DNA of 64,000 nt from Saccharibacillus endophyticus (GTDB lineage: Bacteria; Bacillota; Bacilli; Paenibacillales; Paenibacillaceae). Position numbers and translations under genes: made by a program. Each line of letters starts with the position of its first letter. Position 1 is the stretch's first letter. The DNA is taken from contig NZ_JAAZWE010000010.1 of assembly GCF_013185185.1 (NCBI RefSeq), positions 1-64,000 of the forward strand. The letters are read 5' to 3'. The notes beneath the pieces were generated by a model. The model worked only from the letters and a program-made list of their open reading frames with translations, ran no database searches and had not been told where the DNA came from. Of this stretch, positions 1 to 8,212 are shown one piece after another.

Positions 1-77
1 CGAGCCGAGCCGAGCCGAGCCGAGCCGAGCCGAGCCGAGCCGAGCCGAGCCGAGCCGAGCCGAGCCGAGCCGAGCCG
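1..77. repeat. Pentanucleotide tandem repeat (CGAGC)n
   Basis: About fifteen head-to-tail copies of the 5-mer CGAGC run without interruption from the first base, so the array is cut by the window edge and its true length is unknown. It lies beyond the terminator of the efflux gene and has no coding signal. A 5-bp period would change frame with each copy-number change if it reached into a gene to the left. Confidence 0.9.
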
Positions 78-100
78 CTTATAGGCATTCGCTTCCGTGC

Positions 101-134
101 AAAAAGCCGCGTTCCCTTGGGAACACGGCTTTTT
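101..134 (-). terminator. Intrinsic terminator of the RND efflux operon
   Basis: A hairpin with arms at 101-116 and 119-134 (one mismatch) and A/T runs on both sides, so it can work in both directions. It lies about 100 bp past the stop codon of the minus-strand efflux gene. Confidence 0.75.
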
Positions 135-234
135 GTCGATATTTATATTGTCTTTAAGGATGCAACCTTTCAACAAACGCGAGTCAAAGTCCTATCCCTG
201 CTTTTCGGCATAAAGAACCGATCAGGCTCGTTCG

Positions 235-3200
235 TTAATCCAGCGGTGTCTCCAGCTTTTCCAGTTCCGCGCGTCTGGCACGGGACTTGCTGCTGATTTT
301 CATCAGGAACTCGTACACGACAGGTACGATCACGAGGGTCAGCGCGGTGGAACTGATCAGGCCGCCGATTACGGTGATCCCGAGACCCTTGGAAATGATC
401 CCGGCTCCGCCTTCCCAGCCCGCAACAAGCGGAATCAAGGCTCCGATTGTAGCAAGGGCGGTCATCAGGATCGGACGCAGACGGGTCGATCCGGCTTCGA
501 GCAGCGCTTCGCGCGTCGAGAGGCCTTCGCGTTCCTTATGAATCACGCGGTCGATCAGGACGATCGCGTTGGTGACGACGATACCGATCAGCATCAGTAC
601 GCCCATCAGTGCCGATACGCTGAGCGATTCTCCGCCGATCAGCAGACCGATCAATGCGCCGATGACGATGAACGGCAGCGAGAACAGAATCGCGAACGGT
701 GCCAGACCGCCGCCGAAGGTGACGACGAGCACGAAATACACGATCGCGATCGCGGCCAGCATCGCGAGGCCGAGCTGCGAGAAGGTATCGTTGATCTGCT
801 CCGTAACGCCGCCGAATTCGACGGTGATGCCGTCCGGCAGATCCAGATCGTTAATCTTGTTCTCCAAAGCGGTCGAAGCGCCGCCGACGTCGGAGGAAAC
901 GATATTGGCCGACAATTGGGCGACGGTCTTGCCGTCGGAGCGGCTGATCGTGTCCGGCGCAAGGCCTTCTTGAACTTCGACGACGTCGCTGATCGGGACT
1001 TGAACGCCGAGCGGCGAAGTCAGTTCGGTGTCTTCGATTTCGGAAAGGGTCGAATACGTCTTGCTCTCGGTCTCGATGTAGACGTTATGGTTTTGCCCGT
1101 CCAGATCGACTTCGGTCAATACCGGACGCTGCGTAACCGGAGCGAGCGCCATCGCGATCTGTCCGGCAGTCAGTCCGTACGAGCTGAGCTTTTGCTGATC
1201 GGCCACCAATGTATATTGGTTATAGCCTTCTTCCAGGTTGCTTTCGGCTTCTTCGAAGTTGGAATCGGCCTGAATCAGCTTCAATACTTCGTCGGCTACC
1301 GGCTTGAGGTCGTCCGTGCTGTCGCCGTAGATGCTGACGCTCAGCTGGCTGCCGCCCAGGCCGCCGCCGATATCCATTTGGCTCCATTCGCCGTCCGGAA
1401 CGCGTTCTTCCAGGCCGGCCAGCAGGTTTTCCTTAACCTTATCGAAGTCAGCGGTATCGCTTTCGAACTCCGTATAGAATAGGGCGGAATTCGATGAACC
1501 AAAGCCCAACGGATTCGATCCGCCGATCGAATATTGCATATTGGTCAGATTCGGCTGATCGCGGACGAATTCTTCGGCGTCCAGCATCCGCTGCTGAGCC
1601 TGTTCATCCGTCGCGCCCGCTTCCGGCGAATACGTGAACGTGAACGTCTTGTCTTCTTGTTCCGGCAGGAAGCTGGTGCCGACATACGGCAAGGTGAACA
1701 AGCTGCCGACAAGCAGCACCACCGCGATCAGGAACGTGATCAGCTTATGGGACAGCGACCATTCCAGAATGCGCTTGTAGCCTTCGGACATGCGGCTCGG
1801 CTTGTCGTGCGCAACTTTTTTCTTGATGCCGCCGCGGAACAGCGTGTGGGCCAACATCGGCACAAGCGTGATCGCGATCAACAGCGAGGCGAGCAGCGCG
1901 AACACCATGGTCAGGGCAAACGGCATGAACAGCTCGCCGACCATGCCGCTGACGAAAGCAAGCGGAACGAATACGGCCAACGTGACGATGGTCGAGGACA
2001 TGATCGGCAGGAACATCTCCCGCGTCGCGGCGCTGATCAATTGACGTCCGCGCAGCTTCTCGCTGCTCAACGTCATGCGCCGGTAGATGTTCTCGATAAC
2101 GACAATCGAGTCGTCGACGACCCGGCCGATCGCGACGGTCATGGCGCCGAGGGTCATCATGTTCAAGGTGACGCCCATCTGCTTGAGCAGCAGAACGGCA
2201 ATCAAGAGCGAGAGCGGAATCGACAGGATCGAGATGATCGTCGAGCGGATATCGCGCAGGAAGATCAGAATGATCAACACGGCGAACAACGCGCCGAAGA
2301 TCGCTTTTTCCAACATGGTGCGAACGGAATCTTCGATCGGCTTGCCCTGGTCGAGCATGACGGTCAGGTTCAGGCCGGAATATTGGCTCTCCAGGTCGGC
2401 GATACGGTCTTTGACCGCATTGACGACGTCGACCGTGTTGGCATCGTTGGTCTTGACGATCTGAATGCCGATCGATTCCAGGCCGTTGGTGCGGGAGACG
2501 GACTCGGAGCTTCCTACGACTTCGAGCGTCGCGATATCGCTCAGCTTGACGGTAGGCAGTCCGTTTGCTGCCGCAGCGGCAGCCGCGCCCTGTTGGGCTT
2601 CGCCTTCTTGTGCAGCCGCGGCGCCTGCGCCTTGCTCTGCATCGCCTTGCTGCGCGATGTCGACGCCGGCACCCTGTTGGGCTTCGCCTTCTTGGGCGGC
2701 ATCGATGCCTGCCGCGCCCTGTTCGTCGGTACCTTGACCTTGTCCGGCGCTTGGCGTACCGGAAGCGTCAGGGGCTGCGGCGCCTTGTGCTCCGCCAGCC
2801 TGCGGCTGCTCGGGAACGACCGGAATTTCCAGCGCCTTCAGATCGTCCAGCGTCGTGACGTTGCCGTCAACGACAACCGCCGATTGCGTGTCGTCAAGCG
2901 TGAACAATCCGAGCGGGGCGCGAAGAGACGAAGCGTCCACGATATTTTGTACCGTTTCCCGCGTCAGACCCAGTTCGGCCATTTTGGCATCATCGAAAGT
3001 CAGCTGAACTTCGCGCACGTATTGACCGGAGAGCTGAACCGAGGCGATGCCTTCGATCTTCTCCAGCTCCGGCAGCACCTGCTCTTGCGCGATCCGGGAC
3101 AGCTCTTCCAGATCGTCCGCACCGGTCTCGGCTGATGCGCTCAGCGAGATAACGGGGAAGGAATTCAGGCTGAAGCGCGTGATTTGCGGACGCTCCACGC

Positions 3201-3561
3201 TTTCGGGCAGCGTGATCTGGTTCAGTCCTTCGCGAATCTGGGCCGTCGCTTCGTCCAGATTGGCGCCGAAGTTGAACTCGACGGCGAGGGAAGCCACGTT
3301 TTCCATCGACGAGGAGGTAACGTTCTGCACGCCGTTCACGTTGCGCAGCATTTGTTCCAGCGGTATGGTCACTTCGTTCATGACCGTCTCCGGGGCGGCG
3401 CCCGGATCGACCGCCGTAATGCTCAGGAACGGGACATTGATATCAGGTATGGTTTCCTGCTTCATGGTGAGTCCGCTGTAAATGCCGGCTGCCGTGATGA
3501 CAATCGTCAAGAACCAGACCGCAAGCTTGTTTCGCAGGGAAAAGCCGATGATACTTTTCAT
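235..3561 (-). CDS. swrC: RND-family efflux transporter, SwrC/AcrB-like
   Basis: Inner-membrane proton-driven exporter of the hydrophobe/amphiphile efflux family. The closest family member I recognise is Bacillus SwrC (YerP), which gives surfactin self-resistance. The protein of about 1108 residues has an N-terminal membrane helix (near residues 8-28), two large extracytoplasmic loops and two blocks of membrane helices. The TM4 motif VVDDSIVVIENI carries the paired Asp residues of the proton relay. ATG at 3561 is preferred because a GGAG lies 9 bases upstream; an in-frame GTG at 3576 sits on the ribosome site itself. Unusual is an Ala/Gln/Gly-rich insert of about 85 residues (encoded near 2565-2815) in the first periplasmic-type loop. 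A tetR gene lies 66 bp upstream on the same strand, as in yerO-yerP. The substrate is not deducible. Confidence 0.9.
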   Translation of the reverse strand: MKSIIGFSLRNKLAVWFLTIVITAAGIYSGLTMKQETIPDINVPFLSITAVDPGAAPETVMNEVTIPLEQMLRNVNGVQNVTSSSMENVASLAVEFNFGANLDEATAQIREGLNQITLPESVERPQITRFSLNSFPVISLSASAETGADDLEELSRIAQEQVLPELEKIEGIASVQLSGQYVREVQLTFDDAKMAELGLTRETVQNIVDASSLRAPLGLFTLDDTQSAVVVDGNVTTLDDLKALEIPVVPEQPQAGGAQGAAAPDASGTPSAGQGQGTDEQGAAGIDAAQEGEAQQGAGVDIAQQGDAEQGAGAAAAQEGEAQQGAAAAAAANGLPTVKLSDIATLEVVGSSESVSRTNGLESIGIQIVKTNDANTVDVVNAVKDRIADLESQYSGLNLTVMLDQGKPIEDSVRTMLEKAIFGALFAVLIILIFLRDIRSTIISILSIPLSLLIAVLLLKQMGVTLNMMTLGAMTVAIGRVVDDSIVVIENIYRRMTLSSEKLRGRQLISAATREMFLPIMSSTIVTLAVFVPLAFVSGMVGELFMPFALTMVFALLASLLIAITLVPMLAHTLFRGGIKKKVAHDKPSRMSEGYKRILEWSLSHKLITFLIAVVLLVGSLFTLPYVGTSFLPEQEDKTFTFTYSPEAGATDEQAQQRMLDAEEFVRDQPNLTNMQYSIGGSNPLGFGSSNSALFYTEFESDTADFDKVKENLLAGLEERVPDGEWSQMDIGGGLGGSQLSVSIYGDSTDDLKPVADEVLKLIQADSNFEEAESNLEEGYNQYTLVADQQKLSSYGLTAGQIAMALAPVTQRPVLTEVDLDGQNHNVYIETESKTYSTLSEIEDTELTSPLGVQVPISDVVEVQEGLAPDTISRSDGKTVAQLSANIVSSDVGGASTALENKINDLDLPDGITVEFGGVTEQINDTFSQLGLAMLAAIAIVYFVLVVTFGGGLAPFAILFSLPFIVIGALIGLLIGGESLSVSALMGVLMLIGIVVTNAIVLIDRVIHKEREGLSTREALLEAGSTRLRPILMTALATIGALIPLVAGWEGGAGIISKGLGITVIGGLISSTALTLVIVPVVYEFLMKISSKSRARRAELEKLETPLD
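2565..2815 (-). repeat. Imperfect in-gene repeats encoding an Ala/Gln/Gly-rich insert
   Basis: Within the efflux gene a 23-base block beginning CCCTGTTGGGCTTCG recurs exactly at 2588 and 2672 (84 bp apart), with a shorter match at 2717. The encoded peptide repeats units like AQEGEAQQGA. The period is a multiple of three, so expansion or contraction keeps the frame. The flanking sequence returns to normal SwrC-like sequence on both sides. Confidence 0.8.
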
Positions 3562-3627
3562 AAAAAGATTCTCCACTCCTCTTAGATGGACTGCACCCGT
3601 TGTCGGGCGTCATTTTCGCGGACGTGC

Positions 3628-4593
3628 TTATTGTTTCGACGACGGGGATTCATGCGCGGACAATTCGTCCAAACGATAAGAAACAAGCGGGCCGAGCTGT
3701 TCCAGCGCGCCGTGCAGAACATGGACTTCTTTCAGATTGGCGAACATGCCTTTCACGACGGCTCGTCTCGGCGAGTCGGCAGAAAGTTCTTCTTCCAGCA
3801 CGTCCAGCGCCTCCAGCGCTTCTTCGCGCTCGGCGCGCAGCAGGGGACTCCAGGCAAGCGTGTCGCGCATTTGGCGGATCAGGATAAACGGACGTCTGGC
3901 CGCGCCTGATTCATCCGGCGCTTCCTTGATCCACTCTGCCCACAGCGACGAGGGAATCAGCGGTTCCGGCTGCTGCCGGAGCAAGCGCTCCGCGGCCGCG
4001 TCCACCATGGATTCCAGATGGCGGAGCGCCTCTGGAATCGGAATCTCCGGCATGCCCCAATCGTCGGCGAGCTGAAGGTACGAGAAGGTCAATCCGCCGA
4101 TGACGACGGACAGGTCGCCGGAGTATCGGTCGATCTCCGGTCCGTAGATGCCGATCAGGCTGCGGCGGATCAGGAGAAAGGCTTGGGTCAACAGCGGATT
4201 CCGCACGGGAGCGCACCGTCCTTCTTCCTGCCGTTGTCTCAGCTGATCGCCGATCCCGCTGAATTCCTGCTCCCGGATCTGCATCAGCATGAAGGATTTG
4301 AATTCGATCAACGAATGCAGAAGCACTTCGATCTGCGCGAGAAAAGTTTCCCGGGCGGAGCGGTTTTCCGCGGCCGCGGCTTCCAGCTTCTCTTGCAAGG
4401 TGCCGAGCGCGTATTCGTGGATGGAGCGGATCAGTTCTTCCTTGGAACGAAAATGCTGGTACAGCGTCCCCTTGGAAAAACCGCATCGTTCCGCAATGTC
4501 CTGCATGGATGTCGCCTTGATTCCGCGCTCGGAAAACAGGGCGAGGGCCACGGCGAAAATCGTATGTTTGCGCTCTGCGGATTTATCTGCCAA
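3628..4593 (-). CDS. TetR/AcrR-family regulator next to the RND pump
   Basis: About 321 residues. The N-terminal TetR helix-turn-helix is clear (AERCGFSKGTLYQHFRSKEE, near residues 27-46). The C-terminal ligand domain is longer than usual for the family (around 200 residues). I start at TTG 4593, 11 bases after AAGGAGG; the upstream in-frame extension to 4683 lacks a ribosome site and resembles no TetR N terminus. The gene precedes the efflux gene by 66 bp and probably represses the pair, as YerO does for yerP/swrC in Bacillus (inference). An imperfect inverted repeat, GACT-N4-AGTC, lies upstream near 4636-4648 and could be an operator. Confidence 0.85.
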   Translation of the reverse strand: MADKSAERKHTIFAVALALFSERGIKATSMQDIAERCGFSKGTLYQHFRSKEELIRSIHEYALGTLQEKLEAAAAENRSARETFLAQIEVLLHSLIEFKSFMLMQIREQEFSGIGDQLRQRQEEGRCAPVRNPLLTQAFLLIRRSLIGIYGPEIDRYSGDLSVVIGGLTFSYLQLADDWGMPEIPIPEALRHLESMVDAAAERLLRQQPEPLIPSSLWAEWIKEAPDESGAARRPFILIRQMRDTLAWSPLLRAEREEALEALDVLEEELSADSPRRAVVKGMFANLKEVHVLHGALEQLGPLVSYRLDELSAHESPSSKQ

Positions 4594-4666
4594 AACGTCA
4601 TGCGCCTCCTTGTTTGACTTGTGGGTTCTGTGAACGACTGTCGAGTCAGGAATTAGTATAAACGAA

Positions 4667-4719
4667 AAAAACAGCCGTCTCAACTTTACCGGAAAATCGG
4701 GGTCGAGAACGGCTGTTTT
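4667..4719. terminator. Terminator downstream of the SMR pair
   Basis: Arms AAAACAGCCGT (about 4668-4678) and ACGGCTGTTTT (4709-4719) form an 11-bp stem with a 30-base loop, flanked by A and T runs. It ends the minus-strand SMR operon just past its stop codon and separates it from the next tetR promoter. Confidence 0.65.
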
Positions 4720-4722
4720 CGA

Positions 4723-5037
4723 TTATGAAATCAATTTGAGTCCGACTGCCGCGGCCAAGATCATGGCAATGAACAACAGGCGCTTGGCTTCTTTGGCTTC
4801 GCCGTACATGAACATGCCGACGAGCGCGCCGCCTACCGTGCCGATGCCGGTCCAGATCGCGTAGGCCGTACCCATCGGAATATGCTGCATGGCGTAAGTG
4901 AGCAGCGAGAAGCTGCCCGCGAAGGCGGCAATCAACAGGGCAAAAGCGGGAACGCCTTTGCGCAAAGAAACCTGCTTGAGTCCGATCACGCCGAATACTT
5001 CGCAGCATCCGGCCAAAACGAGAGCCATCCACGGCAT
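4723..5037 (-). CDS. ykkD: Small multidrug resistance (SMR) subunit, YkkD-like
   Basis: A 104-residue, four-helix membrane protein of the SMR family. It shows the conserved glutamate of helix 1 (LAGCCEVFGVIGLK), needed in the family for proton/cation exchange, and the helix-2/3 pattern YAIWTGIGTVGGA. GGAGG lies 9 bases before the ATG at 5037, and the upstream SMR gene stops one base before this ATG, so the two are translationally coupled. Paired SMR genes usually form heterodimers (YkkCD, EbrAB). Some family members export guanidinium rather than drugs, and I cannot tell which applies here. Confidence 0.85.
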   Translation of the reverse strand: MPWMALVLAGCCEVFGVIGLKQVSLRKGVPAFALLIAAFAGSFSLLTYAMQHIPMGTAYAIWTGIGTVGGALVGMFMYGEAKEAKRLLFIAMILAAAVGLKLIS

Positions 5038-5038
5038 A

Positions 5039-5413
5039 TCAGATCGCCTCCTTTTTGCTGACGATGCCTGGAGCGGTTTCATCCTTCGGCGAGTCGGTGA
5101 CAAGCTTCAGGCCGACGACGCCGGATAGCAGAAGCAGGATAAGCAGCGTCTTGGCAATGCTGAACGGCTCGCCGAACAACAGCGTCTCGGCAACGACCGT
5201 CCCTGCCGTGCCGAGCCCCGTGAATACCGCATACACGCTGCCGATCGGCAGCACTTTCGAAGCGTTGATCATCAGCCAGAAGCTTGCCGCGATCCCGATC
5301 ACGGTCAGCAGCCATTCCCAAATATTCGAGGAGTGCTTGAGGCCCGATACCCAGGCGACCTCGAACACTCCCCCGATCAATACATACAACCACCCGCGAT
5401 TCGCACGGCTCAT
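5039..5413 (-). CDS. ykkC: Small multidrug resistance (SMR) subunit, YkkC-like
   Basis: A 124-residue SMR protein with four predicted helices, the helix-1 glutamate (GGVFEVAWVSGLK) and the YAVFTGLGTAGTV motif. It has a charged C-terminal tail of about 15 residues beyond the usual family end. I choose ATG 5413 because AAGGAGA lies 9 bases upstream; the GTG at 5422 touches that site. It is the first SMR gene of the pair and follows its likely regulator by 27 bp. No guanidine riboswitch is visible upstream; control seems to be by TetR. Confidence 0.85.
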   Translation of the reverse strand: MSRANRGWLYVLIGGVFEVAWVSGLKHSSNIWEWLLTVIGIAASFWLMINASKVLPIGSVYAVFTGLGTAGTVVAETLLFGEPFSIAKTLLILLLLSGVVGLKLVTDSPKDETAPGIVSKKEAI

Positions 5414-5440
5414 GGTATTCACTCTCCTTAAAAAAATCGG

Positions 5441-6025
5441 TTACTCCGCAATAAGCACGCCCCGACAATATACCGGCCAGATCGCCTCCAGACGCCTTGC
5501 CGCTTTTGCCCGGGTCGTATAAATAGCTTCAGCCATCACGCCGTCCAGCACCGTCAGATAAGCCAACGCCGCTTCCTGCGCGCCTTCCGGACGCAAGCGT
5601 TCGGAATGAACGGGCTGCTCCAACAGACGAATCAATCCAAGCTCGGCCTGAGCGAAAAACGGATTGACGAGCGCCATCACCTGGTCGTGCAAAGCGCTCG
5701 GCGGGAAATAACACATCCGCAGCAAAAAGCGCGTTTCCGCATCCGATTCGTGATCGTCCATCAGCCGCTCAATAAGCTCGCGCAGCGTCTGTTCGAACGG
5801 ACGTGCCGTATCTTGCAGGATATGCCTAAGCAGCATGTACTGCTTGCGACGCAGCGTTCGTTTGAACACGCACAAGAACAAATCTTCTTTGCTGCGGAAA
5901 TGGGCATAGATCGAGGGCTTGCGTATCCCGACTGCATCCGCGATCCGGCCCAGCGAAGCTCCTTCGAACCCTTCGCTGGCAAAAAGTTGCAGCGCGACAT
6001 CCTCGATAGCAGGTTTGCGAGTCAT
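5441..6025 (-). CDS. TetR-family regulator of the SMR operon
   Basis: A 194-residue protein with an N-terminal TetR DNA-binding domain (residues about 8-52, including VGIRKPSIYAHFRSKEDLF) and a divergent C-terminal ligand domain typical of drug-efflux repressors. AAAAGGAGAG is 7 bases before the ATG. It heads the operon tetR-SMR-SMR. A perfect 14-bp palindrome lies just downstream of the predicted -10 box, so it probably represses its own operon (inference). The inducer is unknown. Confidence 0.88.
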   Translation of the reverse strand: MTRKPAIEDVALQLFASEGFEGASLGRIADAVGIRKPSIYAHFRSKEDLFLCVFKRTLRRKQYMLLRHILQDTARPFEQTLRELIERLMDDHESDAETRFLLRMCYFPPSALHDQVMALVNPFFAQAELGLIRLLEQPVHSERLRPEGAQEAALAYLTVLDGVMAEAIYTTRAKAARRLEAIWPVYCRGVLIAE

Positions 6026-6069
6026 GCGGAAGCTCTCCTTTTCCCGTCAAAATAGCAATCAAAACCGAA

Positions 6070-6083
6070 CTAACGATCGTTAG
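6070..6083. promoter_or_regulatory. Probable TetR operator
   Basis: The perfect palindrome CTAACGATCGTTAG has the size and style of TetR-family operators. It covers the start region of the predicted promoter of the tetR-SMR-SMR operon, where a bound dimer would block initiation. Confidence 0.65.
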
Positions 6084-6088
6084 GTTGT

Positions 6089-6117
6089 AATTTAGCATGA
6101 TGGATTCGGAATGTCAA
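6089..6117 (-). promoter_or_regulatory. Sigma-A promoter of the tetR-SMR operon
   Basis: Read on the minus strand: -35 TTGACA (6117-6112, consensus), a 17-base spacer, and -10 TAAATT (6094-6089). The palindromic operator begins 5 bases downstream of the -10 box. Confidence 0.65.
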
Positions 6118-6258
6118 CGGGAAGGGTAAAGGGAGTTAACAAGGACTCGGATCGTGTTCGAAAAAGGATTTGCCTGACCGAATAATGAAACCGAACGGGG
6201 TTCGGCACGTAGTGACCTGAACGAAGAAATCCCCCTATACCCGAGAGGAGCATGCGAA

Positions 6259-7770
6259 GTGAGACGCGGATTACTTGTATTTATGCTTGCCGTGCTTCTG
6301 TTCGTCTTTTATTATTTCGGCGTCGATTTGTTCGGAACGACCGCGGCTGCCGTAATGAGTATTTTTTCCACCCTGACCGTCGTCTCGATTGCTTTCGTGA
6401 TCTTCATGGACAACCGCAATCCTTCCAGTACGCTATCCTGGATTCTGGTATTGGGGCTGCTTCCGGTCGTGGGGCTGATTTTCTATTTCCTGTTCGGACA
6501 GAACTATTTCCGCCGCCGCAAGTACGATAAAAAAGCGGAGTGGGATCGTCGCATTTATAAGTGGAGCGAAAAAGATACGCTGGCGGGCGTGGAGAATACG
6601 GCGCATTTTACCGAGGAGCAGCAGCGGATTCTGCGCCTGTCGCGCCGCTTGTCGCTGATGCCCGTCTCTTATTCCAGCCAAACGGCGGTGCTCACCAACG
6701 GCGGAAGCACCTTTTCGGAATTGTTGGAGGCTCTGCGCGCGGCGAAGCATCATATCCACATGGAGTATTACATTTACCGGGCGGACGATATCGGCACGCA
6801 GATTCAACGGCTGTTGATCGAAAAAGCCAAAGCGGGCGTCGAGGTTCGATTCATGGTCGATGCGGTCGGCAGCATTCAGCTTCCGCGAAAGTTTTTGGAC
6901 GAGATGCGGGAAGCCGGAGTGAAAGTGGCGTTGTTCGGCGCGACGAAGTTTTTGCTGGCCACGAGCCGGGTCAATTACCGCAACCATCGCAAGATCGTGG
7001 TCATCGATAAAAATATCGGGTTCATCGGCGGATTGAATGTAGGCGACGAATATCTCAGCCGCAGCAAAACGTACGGCTTCTGGCGCGATACGCATATGCG
7101 GATCGAAGGCGAGGCGGTCAGCACGTTGCAGCGGATCTTCCTGCGCGACTGGCGGCATATGACGAACGAACAGCCGACGGGACCGGGGTATTTTCAGTCT
7201 AAAGGCAAACCGAACCCGGAATTGGGCGCCGTGCAGATCATTGCCAGCGGACCGGATAACGACCGCCGCGCATTGAAGCATATCTTCTTCTCCATGATTA
7301 CGACCGCAAAAAAGTCGGTCTGGATCGCGACGCCGTATTTTATACCGGACGAGGACATCCTCACCGCGCTGCGAACCGCCGCTTTATCCGGGCTTGACGT
7401 ACGGTTGCTCTTTCCGGCCAAGCCGGACAAAAAGCTGCCGTTCTGGGCGTCGCACTCGTATTTCCCGATCCTGCTGGACGCCGGCGTGAAAATTTACGAA
7501 TACGAAAAAGGCTTCCTGCATTCCAAACTGCTGATCGTGGACGGAGAAACGGCGAGCATCGGTACCGCCAATATGGACATGCGCAGCTTCCACCTGAATT
7601 TCGAGGTCAACGCGCTGCTTATGAACAACGCCAGCGTACAACGCATCACCGCCGATTTCGAACGCGACCTCCTTAACACAACCATGATCGATCCCGCAAA
7701 ATTCGGCAGCAAACGCATGGCCGTCCGCTTCATGGAATCCGCAGCCCGCTTGCTGTCCCCTCTGTTATAA
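6259..7770 (+). CDS. cls: Cardiolipin synthase (phospholipase D type)
   Basis: Joins two phosphatidylglycerol molecules to cardiolipin and glycerol at the membrane. The 503-residue length is typical. There are two N-terminal membrane helices (residues about 5-22 and 30-75 region) and a basic patch RRRKYDKK, then two HKD motifs: NHRKIVVIDKN (near residue 242) and HSKLLIVDGE (near residue 421), the catalytic His/Lys pairs of the PLD fold. The GTG start has GAGGAG 8 bases upstream. It is monocistronic; its 3' region holds a terminator embedded in a dispersed palindromic repeat. Confidence 0.93.
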   Translation: MRRGLLVFMLAVLLFVFYYFGVDLFGTTAAAVMSIFSTLTVVSIAFVIFMDNRNPSSTLSWILVLGLLPVVGLIFYFLFGQNYFRRRKYDKKAEWDRRIYKWSEKDTLAGVENTAHFTEEQQRILRLSRRLSLMPVSYSSQTAVLTNGGSTFSELLEALRAAKHHIHMEYYIYRADDIGTQIQRLLIEKAKAGVEVRFMVDAVGSIQLPRKFLDEMREAGVKVALFGATKFLLATSRVNYRNHRKIVVIDKNIGFIGGLNVGDEYLSRSKTYGFWRDTHMRIEGEAVSTLQRIFLRDWRHMTNEQPTGPGYFQSKGKPNPELGAVQIIASGPDNDRRALKHIFFSMITTAKKSVWIATPYFIPDEDILTALRTAALSGLDVRLLFPAKPDKKLPFWASHSYFPILLDAGVKIYEYEKGFLHSKLLIVDGETASIGTANMDMRSFHLNFEVNALLMNNASVQRITADFERDLLNTTMIDPAKFGSKRMAVRFMESAARLLSPLL

Positions 7771-7793
7771 AAGTGATCAGACACACTATCTTT

Positions 7794-8032
7794 AGGGCCG
7801 TGACCGCCCCTCAACATGCCGAGAAAGCCCAACGTAGCCGGAAGCGAGAAGACGGAGAGAGAAATTCAGTGTAGGAGCGATAGCGTTCGCCTTTGAAATC
7901 GGGAAAATACAAATAAAAGTTCAATCCTTTTTCCCGATTTCAACACGCGACCGAAACGAATTTCTCTCGCAGTCTTCTCGCTTCCCCGCCACCGTAACTT
8001 TCAAGAGCAATGAGAGGGCCATAATCGGCCCT
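7794..8032. repeat. Dispersed palindromic repeat, copy 1 (subtype I core)
   Basis: Non-coding. The conserved part (7831-8005) is an imperfect palindrome. The outer stem pairs GGAAGCGAGAAGAC with GTCTTCTCGCTTCC, then GAGAGAAATTC with GAATTTCTCTC. The inner stem pairs TTGAAATCGGGAAAA with TTTTTCCCGATTTCAA. The locus-specific flanks are mirrored too: AGGGCCG...GCCC before it resembles the reverse complement of the terminator after it. Together with its flanks it fills most of the 442-bp gap between cls and the carotenoid cluster. No ORF and no direct target duplication is evident. Confidence 0.85.
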
Positions 8033-8036
8033 TTTT
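8016..8036 (+). terminator. Intrinsic terminator 3' of cls
   Basis: GGGCC (8016-8020) pairs with GGCCC (8027-8031), followed by TTTTT. It lies in the right flank of repeat copy 1. Confidence 0.55.
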
Positions 8037-8052
8037 CCCATCCCCCAAAATC

Positions 8053-8080
8053 TTGTTTGTGAGACGAAGCTTGCTATGTT
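8053..8080 (+). promoter_or_regulatory. Candidate promoter of the carotenoid cluster
   Basis: -35 TTGTTT (8053-8058), 16-base spacer, -10 TATGTT (8075-8080). The leader to the first gene would be about 125 bases. The match is modest; no convincing sigma-B box was found, although staphyloxanthin genes in Staphylococcus use sigma-B. Confidence 0.35.
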
Positions 8081-8212
8081 AGGCTAAAGGAGAATATTTG
8101 AATCGCAAGCCAACCGATTTTACAAAGTACATCATTCACAAAACGAGCCGTTAGGCCGGTTATTGGGTAATTAAAAATAATGTGAGAAGTCTAATCACGA
8201 AAGGTGAATGGA

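Noticed and set aside
1534..3135. A 533-codon open frame on the plus strand opposite the RND pump
   Set aside because: Composition is typical of an antisense frame in GC-rich DNA (Arg, Asp, Gln rich, without domains). The minus-strand frame is a clear RND transporter.
5400..6120. Guanidine (ykkC) riboswitch before the SMR pair
   Set aside because: Looked for because YkkCD-like genes often have one. The leader is short and instead has a TetR gene, a consensus promoter and a palindromic operator; no aptamer signature is seen.
7831..8005. The dispersed palindromes as insertion sequences or CRISPR repeats
   Set aside because: They hold no transposase frame, show no direct target duplications, occur singly and kilobases apart, and have no spacer array.
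8145..8175. Sigma-B promoter for the carotenoid cluster
   Set aside because: GGGTAA occurs but no GTTT box lies at the required 13-15 base distance.
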